Shown here: piece by piece, positions 1 to 9,224 of the stretch
Numbering within the stretch: position 1 is the stretch's first letter
How the letters are laid out: each line of letters starts with the position of its first letter
Source of the DNA: Elmis aenea
Taxonomy: Eukaryota; Arthropoda; Insecta; Coleoptera; Elmidae
Direction of reading: 5' to 3'
DNA length: 64,000 nt
NCBI GenBank assembly: GCA_947652605.1
Contig: OX393582.1
Location: forward strand, 13,788,544 to 13,852,543
Program-made: the position numbers and the translations under genes
The notes under the pieces: model-generated
Database searches by the model: none
The model's input: the letters and a program-made list of their open reading frames with translations, nothing else
What the model was told of the DNA's origin: nothing

Positions 1-24
1 GATAGCTTGATAAGTGATGGGTAA

Positions 25-510
25 TAGGGGTGGGCGATATATCGATATATCGATAAATATCGATATAATTTTGATATCGATATATCGATATATCGAAATA
101 TCGGATATCGATATATCGATATATCGATATATCGGAATATCGATATATCGGAATATCGATATATCGGAAGATCGATATATCGATATATCGATATTCCGAC
201 ATTCCGATATATCGATATTTTAAGGGCGAGAAGCTTTTTTTTTTAGGTCACCAGTCTCTTTTTTCACTTTTTTACCGACTTTTTTAGCTTCGCGCCGCTT
301 TTATATCGAAATTTCGATATGTCGATATATATCGATATATCGATATTCCGATATATCGATATATCGATATTCCGATATATCGATATATCGATATATCGAT
401 ATTCCGATATATCGATATATCGATATGTCGATATATCGATATATCGATATATATCGATATAATTTCGATATCGATATTCGATATCGAAATTTGGATATCG
501 CCCACCCCTA
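25..510. mobile_element. hAT-type MITE filled with ATATCG satellite
   Basis: The ends are a perfect 16-bp inverted repeat, taggggtgggcgatat, at 25-40 and 495-510. They are flanked by a perfect 8-bp direct repeat, atgggtaa, at 17-24 and 511-518, which is the target duplication length of hAT transposons. Nearly all of the interior is (ATATCG)n and its variants, interrupted at about 220-300 by a short T-rich spacer. The open frames seen here on both strands (Tyr-Ile-Asp-Ile repeats) come from the microsatellite and are not genes. It has no transposase and must depend on another hAT source. The boundaries are very secure; the hAT label rests on target-site length and terminal form. Confidence 0.9.
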
Positions 511-518
511 ATGGGTAA

Positions 519-1139
519 ATACGATTTTTTTTCATTTTGTGACTTGTTTATAAAAATAGGTATAGCAAGTAATAGCTCATTTAAAAGAGAAAAAAAATAC
601 ACATTTAACTATTCCATAGCCAACTTCGCGGCCCATAAGAAAAAATGAAATTAGGGGTAATATCTCGAAAATGGTAGGTGTTTAAAAAAATCTAAAATAA
701 CAGTTATATTCTCCATTAAAAAGTACCTTAAGAAAGTACAAACAAAATTGCTTTAACGATTAAGACAAAAAAGTTATGAAAGAAAAGAGAAATTCGACAT
801 TTTCATATTTTTTGCTGTAACATCTGAAGCACGACGAATTTTGTACTTTTAAAAATTGATTGTCGCTCCTCTCATACTAAGGAATAATTCATCTAATTTA
901 AACAAACCTGTATCTCTTATAATAAGCGAGATCCCCATGCTGGAAATGTAATCTGGGACACCCTGTAGAGTAAAATTTTAGTTGTTTTTGTTTTTTGTGA
1001 AGAATATTTTGTTTTTGTTTTTTGTTAAGTTTATTTCAACTTAAATAAACTTTGTTATTAAGTAAATGATATCTGCGCAATTTTTTCGCGTTACATGCAG
1101 AAAAACAACTCATTTTCAAGCAAATCCATTGATTTTGTG
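519..1139. other. AT-rich non-coding stretch
   Basis: No coding frame is recognisable. The only structured piece is a repeat fragment at 895-967, listed separately. Confidence 0.6.
895..967. repeat. Fragment of a TA/CAGGGTG-type foldback repeat (family F)
   Basis: Contains gcgagatccccatgctg followed by gggacaccctgta. The same arrangement recurs at 8740-8775, 12360-12420, 26815-26872, 36065-36140 and 63615-63690. The ACACCCTGTA end is shared by the larger TA-flanked foldbacks of this window. Only one end is present here. Confidence 0.6.
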
Positions 1140-1226
1140 ATTAAAAATAACCTGATAACCAGTAACTTGTGACAATTTTCACCGATAACCGGTTATCGAG
1201 ATTACTGTTTGGTTTTTCAATCCCTA
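1140..1226. mobile_element. Possible terminal remnant of a hAT-like element
   Basis: Holds the 16-bp palindrome cgataaccggttatcg and ends in ttggtttttcaatcccta, whose complement TAGGGATTGAAAAACC looks like a hAT terminus. No partner terminus or target duplication was found, so the call is tentative. Confidence 0.3.
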
Positions 1227-2548
1227 CTCACACTATGAATCATTATTGACTAATTTTTTAAGTCTTTGCAGAGCTTTCGTATAAATTTCTTTTACCTTAC
1301 TTAGCCTTTTGAAGTATAATTTCAATTTTTAAACAACGTAGAGCCCTCCTAAGCCGTAAAAACGGCCCTGTTGCACAGTATGTTGATTTACTTTAACTTA
1401 TTATTCATTTTTCGCGTATATCACATTGTACATTTTTCTTTCTTTTATTTTCTTTTCACTGTTGGTGGGCAGGCAAGACTTTGCTCACCACAAAGTACCT
1501 GATAATTCGGGTGAAGATAGAACAACTTACTTTGTTGGAGGAGGATAAATAAGACGAGTTAATAAAATTGAATATATTTATTTTTCATAAAATCTTTTTT
1601 ATATAGTAATTTTTTATCTTTTATAAATTTTTTATATAAAAAAGCTTAAGAAATGTACAGTTGCCTGCACTATCACACAGAGCGAGACAAATATTCTATT
1701 ACTAACACATCTCATGTACAAATTTTAAAAATAAAAGTGTGAAATCACCTGTGAAAATTATAAAGGACAGCCTCATAACAGAAATCTTAATACAATTTAT
1801 TAAAACCACACATATGAACGTCCATTTCCACAATTACACCACGAATCGTTGAGATCTGATATGATCTTTGGTGATGAACAAGCAACTAGGCAATACTGTT
1901 TAAACACACAAGAGGTCATTAAAGCATTTGTTTCGATCAAACAAACGCGCATGCCGTTTTAAAAAAAAGGTTTAGTTGCTGGTTCATTAATTCGGTATCG
2001 TATCGTAACTAATATCACAAAGCTATAAAAATTTCAAACTGCCATGGAGCATTTTCGTCAAAAAAGAGAAATCACCTTAATACAAACATTTTCTCGTTTG
2101 ATAACCAAATGAGGCCGTGGTATAGCAGTTTGATTTTTTATAAATATATATCACTCAGATATCACGGAATACAGTTTCAAAATGTTACGGTCGTTTGTCG
2201 ATTTGTTGCAAGTCTCTAAAAGATCTGCAGTCGTTTTATTGCTAAAAACATCTAACAACTATTGGAGTACGATTAACTCTAGAAATACTATCACGCTTCG
2301 CTTTTACATTAATAATTTGTAAACAAACATCTAAACTACTTTAGATCTCTATAAACTAAATGAATGATATACATGATTAAAAACAACTAACAGCAACATT
2401 AAAAATAATGACCACAATATTATAATAAAAATCAAGTGGAGACTAAAACACATACAGTATGTGTGTGACCTACTATTAGGTGAATGTTAGCATGAAAAGT
2501 GATAATGTTCAGTCTTTAGTAAATAATATTAATAAAAATAATAATACT
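1227..2548. other. AT-rich stretch; probable 3' UTR of the REDD1-like gene plus flank
   Basis: No coding potential seen. The part next to the stop codon at 2549 should be the 3' untranslated region of the minus-strand gene. Candidate minus-strand AATAAA signals (TTTATT on the plus strand) lie at about 2235, 1796 and 1576. The sequence does not say which is used. A minus-strand hAT-like terminus (CAGGGCCG) may lie near 1365. Confidence 0.4.
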
Positions 2549-3874
2549 TCAGTCAACGTAAGACCGGTACAGCTTCTTCTTGCTTAATTCGAATTCTGGG
2601 CTTATCATCACAGTGCCGCCACGCGTTATTTTTCTGTAACAATTAAAAAAAACAAATTAGCATCATACAAAAAAAAAACAAATAAAAGTCGTTTAAAACT
2701 TTTAAGTGTTGATAAGAAGTAAAACAACGTTTCATCCACTATCGCGGTAAAAATCTTCAGGACAGCATCGAGTAAACTAGTGCCCTGAAGATTTCTCCAC
2801 AAAATCGGACGAAACGTCGGCTACTTTTTGAGGCTTTTCATTAATGATACTTACTTTAAGAACTGCGGCAAGAAGGAATTCCACCCGCTTAACGACTGCT
2901 TGAAGGTCAGATACAATTCAAAAGTAGAAGCCGTGTATGGATCGCATTTAACCGTGGTAAGTCTTCTGCAATCTTGCTCTCCGGCGAAATTGAGATACAA
3001 CGTACAGCCACGCAATCCACAGGGCTCCGAATCGGCCATGGCAAGGATGTCGCGAGATATCCTTGGTAGTAATCCACAAGGCAATAAAACCTCACCACAA
3101 GAAAGATGGGTACGTTTGGCTGCTCTGAGTTCCGATTCTAGACGCTTCGATAGCGCTATAACGGCCGCTTCGCAATCGCCATCCTCAGATGTTGGGTACG
3201 ATTCGTAATCCCCATCTGCAAATAAAGATAAAAAAAGTTATTGTGGGGCTCGGAATAAAAGTTTCGTGGATGCAGGAAAAAATTTTACACCGATAAATTA
3301 AAGTACCATTAGAAAACAACGGTATCCGGTCGGCACGATCATTAAGAGCATGATTTGTTCAACAACAATCATAAATAATGGAAAGCGAATTAATTTTCAA
3401 ACCGCCACTACATATACCAAAGTGAAACTGCTGTTGCTAAGCGCTCGGAGGAGGTCACTGCAGGTCATACGCGCTCCGCTAGAAAGCCGGCCGGCTGATA
3501 AAACCAGCTGATCGTTTGACACACTAAATGAGTGCGACTATTTTCAACATTTTTTTTGGCTACTTCAGCAACTTATACAACACAGCGAATAAAACAACAC
3601 TTGACCATTTTTTTAGATTAACAAAAAATTCATAAAATTATAAATGAAAATTGGATGAGTTTGGAAAAAGTTTCAAAAAGTTCCCAAAACGACGACACGA
3701 AAGTAATTTGATTTATGAACAAATTTCAAAATTAACAAAATTAACAGCTGATTCTCATAGAAGTCCTTGAACGGTAACATTTATAAAAACGCAAAATTTG
3801 AGAATTGGAAAGGATTTTCAATACATACCATTTTGATTCTTGTAGTCTACGTTGGTAACAGCCAGCACTTCCAT
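2549..3874 (-). CDS. chrb: REDD1/DDIT4-family protein (scylla/charybde), three exons
   Basis: Predicted inhibitor of TOR complex 1, acting in the cytosol in stress, hypoxia and growth control; the role is taken from family knowledge. Coding exons on the minus strand are 3874-3829, 3215-2855 and 2633-2549. Introns start GTATGT and GTAAGT, end in CAG, and the phases agree (1 then 2). The product is 163 residues. Residues 1-30 are short and acidic. The conserved C-terminal domain runs from about 32 to 160, with VLLPCGLLPR at 58-67, SEPCGLRGC at 78-86, FELYLTF at 114-120 and KKKLY at 154-158. This matches the layout of the RTP801 C-terminal domain. The start is the first ATG after the predicted initiator, in context acaATGG. 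Human REDD1 is about 230 residues, so the N-terminal region is short here, but the domain looks complete. Assignment to charybde rather than scylla is not certain. The overlapping plus-strand frame at 2828-3208 is a shadow. Confidence 0.92.
2723..2820. repeat. Imperfect inverted pair of a CTGAAGAT/GAAACGT motif in an intron
   Basis: The right half, 2782-2820, begins cctgaagattt and ends ggacgaaacgtcgg. The left half, 2723-2761, is its imperfect reverse complement. The pair lies in the second intron of the REDD1-like gene and could fold as a long hairpin. The string ggacgaaacgtcgg recurs at 25279-25292 inside a hAT element. Its origin is unknown; a transposon terminus is the simplest reading. 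Confidence 0.55.
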
Positions 3875-3965
3875 TGTAAATAAAAAGTTCTTAAACGTCG
3901 GTATCACACAAAGAAATAAATGAAATCGCCGACCAACCTTCCTTACTAAACAACTATCGACGAAC

Positions 3966-4003
3966 AACTGATAACCGGTAACCGGCAGAACGCCGGTTAT
4001 ATA
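3966..4003 (-). promoter_or_regulatory. Core promoter of the REDD1-like gene (TATA and initiator)
   Basis: Minus-strand TATATAA at 4003-3997 is followed by TCAGTT at 3971-3966, an arthropod-type initiator, placing the start at the A at 3969. The first T of the TATA is at about -34, slightly long but acceptable. The 95-nt leader to the ATG has no upstream ATG. Between the two elements are repeated AACCGG/CCGGTT units, which resemble Grainyhead-type sites; that is inference only. Confidence 0.65.
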
Positions 4004-4030
4004 GCACCGGCATCCCCACTCCGCCGATTT

Positions 4031-4082
4031 GCGATCGCGCGCTTGCTCGTGCGTTGTCGTACGCGATCGCATGGCCTACGTG
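4031..4082 (-). promoter_or_regulatory. Upstream GC-rich region with GCGATCGC pair and hypoxia-type ACGTG
   Basis: Two copies of the palindrome gcgatcgc lie at 4031-4038 and 4063-4070. An ACGTG core lies at 4078-4082, about 110 bp upstream of the predicted start. RCGTG is the core recognised by HIF-type factors, and scylla/charybde/REDD1 genes are known hypoxia targets. Binding here is inferred. Confidence 0.4.
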
Positions 4083-4633
4083 ATCTCAACTCGCACATAC
4101 ACGAAAGATGTAAAATGGGCCTTTGTTTGAGATGTGTTCTTAGTTTGCATTATAATTAGGTTATTTCAGAAGTCTCCATCCAAACCGGTTGGTCCAGTGA
4201 TCATCTTATTTAGATTAACAAAATGAGTGGAAACTATATCACCCCAGAGAATTAACTTAAAAGAACACTTATTAAAAAACACTTAAATCCATCGGAAAAT
4301 TGTTGCTTCCTTTTTTTCTTGTTTCTAGAGCTTGTTTCGACAAATAAGTAATGTACCATCAATCAAATTTTTTTTTTGCAATAATGATTCCATCGCTTTT
4401 TTTCAAAAATCGTAATTAATATAGTTCGGTTAAAATATTAATAAATGCAGCAACAAAAACAGGTTTTAGGTATTAAAGCGATTGTTGGCAAAATATAAAA
4501 AACAAAGCCGCAATTATAACACAATTTTGATGTTAATAGGATGATGTAAGTATGGGTAATTGATATGTGAGACCAAGGTCAGGTGAGCAAAGTGGAAGTA
4601 GCGTGTTGAGACAAGTCGGCACCCACTGGCTCA
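4083..4633. other. Non-coding stretch between divergent promoters
   Basis: No gene or repeat boundary recognised. The region separates the leftward REDD1-like promoter from the rightward orphan promoter. Confidence 0.5.
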
Positions 4634-4688
4634 TATAAAAGACCTTGAACATGGGGTCTTATCAGTCATAGAATTATCATATCAGCAG
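4634..4688 (+). promoter_or_regulatory. Orphan core promoter with TATA, initiator and splice donor
   Basis: TATAAAA at 4634-4640 is followed by TCAGTC at 4662-4667. The initiator A at 4664 lies exactly 30 bp after the first T of the TATA. A short putative leader ends in cagcag at 4688 and is followed by gtatgagt, a good 5' splice site. This is the usual layout of a highly regulated arthropod gene with a short first exon. No coding exon could be linked to it, so the gene may begin after a long intron, be dead, or not exist. Confidence 0.5.
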
Positions 4689-5587
4689 GTATGAGTAAAC
4701 CAAGGGATTAATATCCAAGGCAAGAGGTTTTATAGTAAACAATGCATCTCTGTCTTAAGTCACGTCTGTTTTTTGCATTTGCTCCATTTACTAAAACATT
4801 ACATCAGTTTGTTTACTACGAATTTTTTACTCGAGGTCCTTTTTTTCCGAGCCAGCATATTTACTATTTACGCTACCTATTCTTGAAAAATAGTTTATTT
4901 CGGATACTTAATGCGCACCTTAATGACAACCGATTTAAAACTTGGGCGAGAACGTGCAGTATAACATTCGATTCCGAGAAAAACATCATAATAACAAACT
5001 ATTGAACAAAACTAGATCAGTAGAAACTAGATTTTACTACGTTGTGGATAAAACACAGTTGATAATATATGATAGGGTAAAATATTTTCACTTCAACGAT
5101 TTACATAGTGTCACAAACGTGTAGCAGAGATCGTGCCAAAATCTCTCTCGAGTTTTGAGAGAATATCTATAGAGCTTACATCAGCATTTTTCAGAGAAAC
5201 ATACAACTAATTTATTCAAAGTTGATACGCTACCAAATTCTACAAAGCGACGTACCTATAAACATCGATCTACCAATTAGACTATTTGGGACACAAAGTA
5301 ATTATATCTGAAATTTACGCTAGTCCAATTATGTAGCTTAATTTTAATTTTAACTCCTGATACGCTAAGCTAAATATAAAATGATTCGCCACTAAAGAAT
5401 ATTACGTACAAAATTCCTAATTTTTAAAGCTTGTCACTAGTAAAGCCATCAAAAACAAACAAGTTATCAAAATATTTATATCAATAAAGAAACAATTAGC
5501 AGGTCGTGAGTCTATCGACTTAGTCAAGTAAATAATACTAGAATTTAGTTCTGTAATTATACATTCATGAGTATAATACATAATATA
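4689..5587. other. No recognisable gene
   Basis: Open frames of 60-87 codons occur at 4742-5124, but their composition and lack of any recognisable motif do not support coding. Possibly the first intron of a transcript from the promoter at 4634. Confidence 0.5.
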
Positions 5588-6874
5588 CAGTGCTTGGCAA
5601 AAATTGTGTGGAAATATCTAAAATACTATCGAAGATATTACAATGAAATTTGGTATCCGACGATTATTGTATGCTCTGGATTCGATGCGAGTATTGACGT
5701 TGTAATACGACTTCCGGTTCAACCAGAAACGAACCCAAACTTTGAATTTTTTTAATTAAATGCCCTATATATTTTTAATTTTTGGATTTCTCGTCAAATT
5801 CAATTCAAAAAATATAGAAAGTTATATGGCGCTGAAGTCAACCGTTTTCGTGAAATTTACATTTTTATGAACACTTTGAGCGATGCAGTACTTTTAAAAC
5901 TTTTCAACATTTAAACACTGCAAAGCGAGTGGAAATTTGTTTGAAAGTTAGATTGGTATTGAATTAATTACAAGTTTGCACTAGCTACATCAATAAAATA
6001 TTATACAGGACGTTTTCTACGCTTGGTCAAACTTGTGTAACTTTAAGCATCAATAGTTCACTTTTCTTAAAAACAATACCCTTTTTTTTACGTAGTCTTA
6101 TAGAAAATTTAATTGTCCTACTAAAATAGAAAACTTGTTTTGTTATCTATTATTAATATTTTTTGAGATACACCGATTTTATTGTCCATTATTTATTATT
6201 AGGGCTACGTAATATTTCCAAGAAGGCTATGGAGTTGGCAGCAGTAATTTTAGAACAGTTGAAGAAAAGTGTAATAAAAAGTCAGAGTATAATTTTACCT
6301 TTATACTGTGAATTTTTGACTTTTGAATTAAATTTTACCATTCTTACGCTAAAATCTAGATTTGTTAAAATTATTTACCTGTTTGTTTATTGATTGCACC
6401 AGTACGATAAACAATTTCTAAATACTATAAACTTTTGCCAAACGTTAAAAACGCCTTGTATAGTATTTTAAAATATGAGCCAAATATGTCTTTAATCTAT
6501 TGTTAATATAAATTTTAAACGAATACTACTGGCCTTCCAGAGTTTTTAAATGTTAAAAATTTTGAAAGTGCTGCATCGCTCCTAACTTTTACAAAAATGC
6601 AAATTTTACGTAAACTGTTGACTTTAAGCTCACACAATCCATAAATTTTTGAAGTAAAATTTAAGAGAAATCCAAAAATATAAAAATATATAAAGTATTT
6701 TCTTTAAAATTTTAAAGTTTAGGTCCGTTTTCGGTTGAACCGGAAGTCGTGTTGCAACAACAATACTCGCATAAAATCTGTTACATACGATAATAGTTAG
6801 ATACCAAATATCATTGTAATATCTTTAAAAGCCTTCTACATATTTGACTGTTTCCATACTTTTGCCCAGCACCG
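5588..6874. mobile_element. TA-flanked foldback element, family A copy 1
   Basis: The ends are cagtgcttggcaaaa (5588) and the complement cggtgctgggcaaaa (ending 6874), each next to TA, as in Tc1/mariner-type elements. The arms, about 500 bp each (5588-6090 and 6390-6874), are imperfect inverted copies. Both carry the cgacttccggttcaacc segment and a CAGG-type inner end, with about 300 bp of unique centre. There is no transposase. Other copies are at 22443-24121, 31180-31480 and 44060-46430. Confidence 0.75.
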
Positions 6875-8253
6875 TATGTAGGTACATTTAAAAAAATATA
6901 TATTTTATTATCGTTAAAACTCAAACAAGGATGATGTACTATTTTACTGTCTCTTTGTAAACTGTTTTTATTAAAAGATAGTTAACACTGACACTTTTCA
7001 AGGCCAAATTTCTTAAGTTCCTAACTCGAATGGTGGTCAGGGTTAAAATTAACATTTACATGTGGTTTTATAGATGTAGATAAAGCAGTGATGCATACAG
7101 AGCACAGAAGAAAACACTTTTAGTTATTGTTGATAGTAAATTTGGAATTCGAAACTGTTTATTATTTTACCACCCGAAATATCTTAAGATAATTACAATT
7201 AATAGCTTCTCATTCCCTTTTTTTAATATGTTGGTGGTTGTGTTGACCTTAAAGATTAATTCTCTCTCGGTATTTATACGACCTGAGTCCCTTTTCGTAA
7301 CAGCTTTTCATATATCGGGCCTAAAAGCCCAATTAAGCCTACCTGGACCTCAACAACTATTATTGCTTGGGGTCTTCGCTATTGTCAACAACATTAATGT
7401 GACACACAGCATGTAGCTGCGTCTAGTATCCTGTCACGTATGTTAAATTGTGTGAAATAAAAGCAGTTTTGAAAAGTCTTGTAAATGAATTCGATAACAC
7501 TATCAAAAACTTGTATTTTTAAAGCTATTGGACTGCATTAACAGTTCCCCTAGCCGCGCGCAAGTTTAGTCATGTTGTAGTACAATCTATAGGCAATAAA
7601 ACTGTTTATTTTCAACTGTTATTTAGTGTTTAACAACTTTAATGGTAATCACATTATAAAATACATAAAAACTCAACGATTTAACTGCCATCAAGTATAA
7701 TTATCAAATTAAACGCTTAATTGTATTCACGTTACTCTAGTGCTAAAGGCAACGTGAAGTATTTTTTTTATTTCTTCACGATTTTCGTGTGTCGAGAGAG
7801 CATATAAAATCTAGTCGAGCGTATATCCTCGCTAAGAGAATTGTAAAATACTAAATCACAAATGCATTACAAAAAGTTAACGTATTTATGATTGAATTTC
7901 TATTCATGAACTTCTGCTCCTAAATTTCTTGGTTATATTTTTTTATTGTGCATTACTTCATACTTATTATTTATAAAAAGGGCAGGTTGTGTCAATTTTA
8001 CCAAATATAATAGCACATTGCAGTTATTAAGAGAGCTACATAAAAACTAATTGCATCGTATTGCATCACCCTACAAAAGTGAACAACCATGGATAAAACG
8101 TAAATTAAATACCGTATCTACATCCGTTTTCAAGATAGCACCAAAATATAGTTCAAAGATTCTTAACAAGTCATAACTAGTTTGTTTGCCAAACTATCTA
8201 AATGATGCAGATATCTCTAGTTTATTTTTTCCGCAAATTATAGGTGTGTTGCG
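6875..8253. other. No recognisable gene or element
   Basis: AT-rich sequence. A 62-codon frame at 7228-7416 has no recognisable motif. A TATA-like catataaaat at about 7800 lacks a matching initiator. Confidence 0.5.
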
Positions 8254-8650
8254 CAGTGATTCTCAATCTGTGGGGCGCAAAATATCTGAAGAAAATTAGA
8301 TATCGAAATCATAACTACTTATTAAACCCACAAAAACATAAACTACATACCTACTAAATATTAAAGCAATCACACATACGATAGGCTATCTTAGTGAGCC
8401 TAACTGGTGTTACGAATTTCAATGTATTTTTAGGTTTATATTAGCAAAAAAATGTACCTACTACCAAAAAAAACATTTTTAAAATGATACATTTAGTCCA
8501 AAAACGGTTAAGAAACAAAAACAAATACAGTGTTTGGCCGGACAAAAGGATTTGAAGGGGGCGCAATAAATACTGATATGGAAAAGAAGGGCGAAATTAA
8601 ATTTTATACAGAAAAGGGGGGAGCAAATACAAAAAGATTGGGACACACTG
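8254..8650. mobile_element. Short non-autonomous hAT-like element
   Basis: The left end cagtgattctcaatctg and the complement of the right end, cagtgtgtcccaatctt, form hAT-style inverted repeats. The 8-bp flanks gtgttgcg and acgtagcg match at 5 of 8 positions, as expected for an old target duplication. The interior has G-rich stretches (tggggcgcaa; gggggcgcaa) typical of small hAT derivatives. No coding sequence. Confidence 0.6.
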
Positions 8651-9173
8651 ACGTAGCGTAACAAAACTTTATTTAGTTTTTCGAGGTTAATATGCATTTG
8701 ATTCCAGATATTTATTTGTCACCAAAATCCGTAGCTTACTTCGTATCTCTTGCAATAAGCGAGATTCCCACATTGTTCATCTTCATCCTCAACACCCATT
8801 ATTACGAGAACGATTGCATTTTGTTCTTTATTGTTAGTAAACTAGCTTTTAAATGCTGTACATTTTTATGGCGTTATTATTAACTAAAGGAATGTCTAAA
8901 TTACAAGTGTTATACATACACTATGTGCAAAAATAATGAAAGCAATACTGTTATGTATCGTCCGTTGGGCTAAATGTGCGTTTTGTTTTAAAATTTTGCA
9001 TTTTTGTCGCGCCTTTTTGGTTGGTGTCATGACCGTCGCGCATGGCCGTGATAAAGGCCTTCTTTAGGCAAGAAGAAAAATTAGTGCAATTGTCCATGTG
9101 TCGTTGAACGAGTAAATCCATTGGTAAGTGAACCCGAATTTTCTTTTTATAATCTTGAATTCAACATTATGTC
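8651..9173. other. Non-coding stretch with a family F fragment and an isolated donor-like site
   Basis: 8740-8775 holds a cgtatctcttgcaataagcg fragment of repeat family F. A moderately GC-rich patch at 9000-9122 ends in attg followed by gtaagtg, resembling a 5' splice site, but no promoter or reading frame supports an exon. Confidence 0.4.
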
Positions 9174-9224
9174 ATCAGTCAAACTCGAAGGACCATATTA
9201 TATGGTCCTTCGAGTTTGACTGAT
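9174..9224. repeat. Perfect 24-bp-arm hairpin
   Basis: Arms of 24 bp (9174-9197 and 9201-9224) are exact reverse complements around the 3-base spacer tta. It begins atcagtcaaactcgaagg. No flanking terminal repeats or other copies in the window. Confidence 0.9.

Noticed and set aside
14..602. Three overlapping open frames on both strands
   Set aside because: They translate the ATATCG microsatellite into Tyr/Ile/Asp/Ser repeats and lie inside a MITE with defined ends.
2828..3208. 126-codon plus-strand frame
   Set aside because: It is antisense to the well-supported second exon of the REDD1-like gene and has no family motif.
7790..7850. Second TATA-type promoter (catataaaat)
   Set aside because: There is no initiator at the expected distance and no exon or frame downstream.
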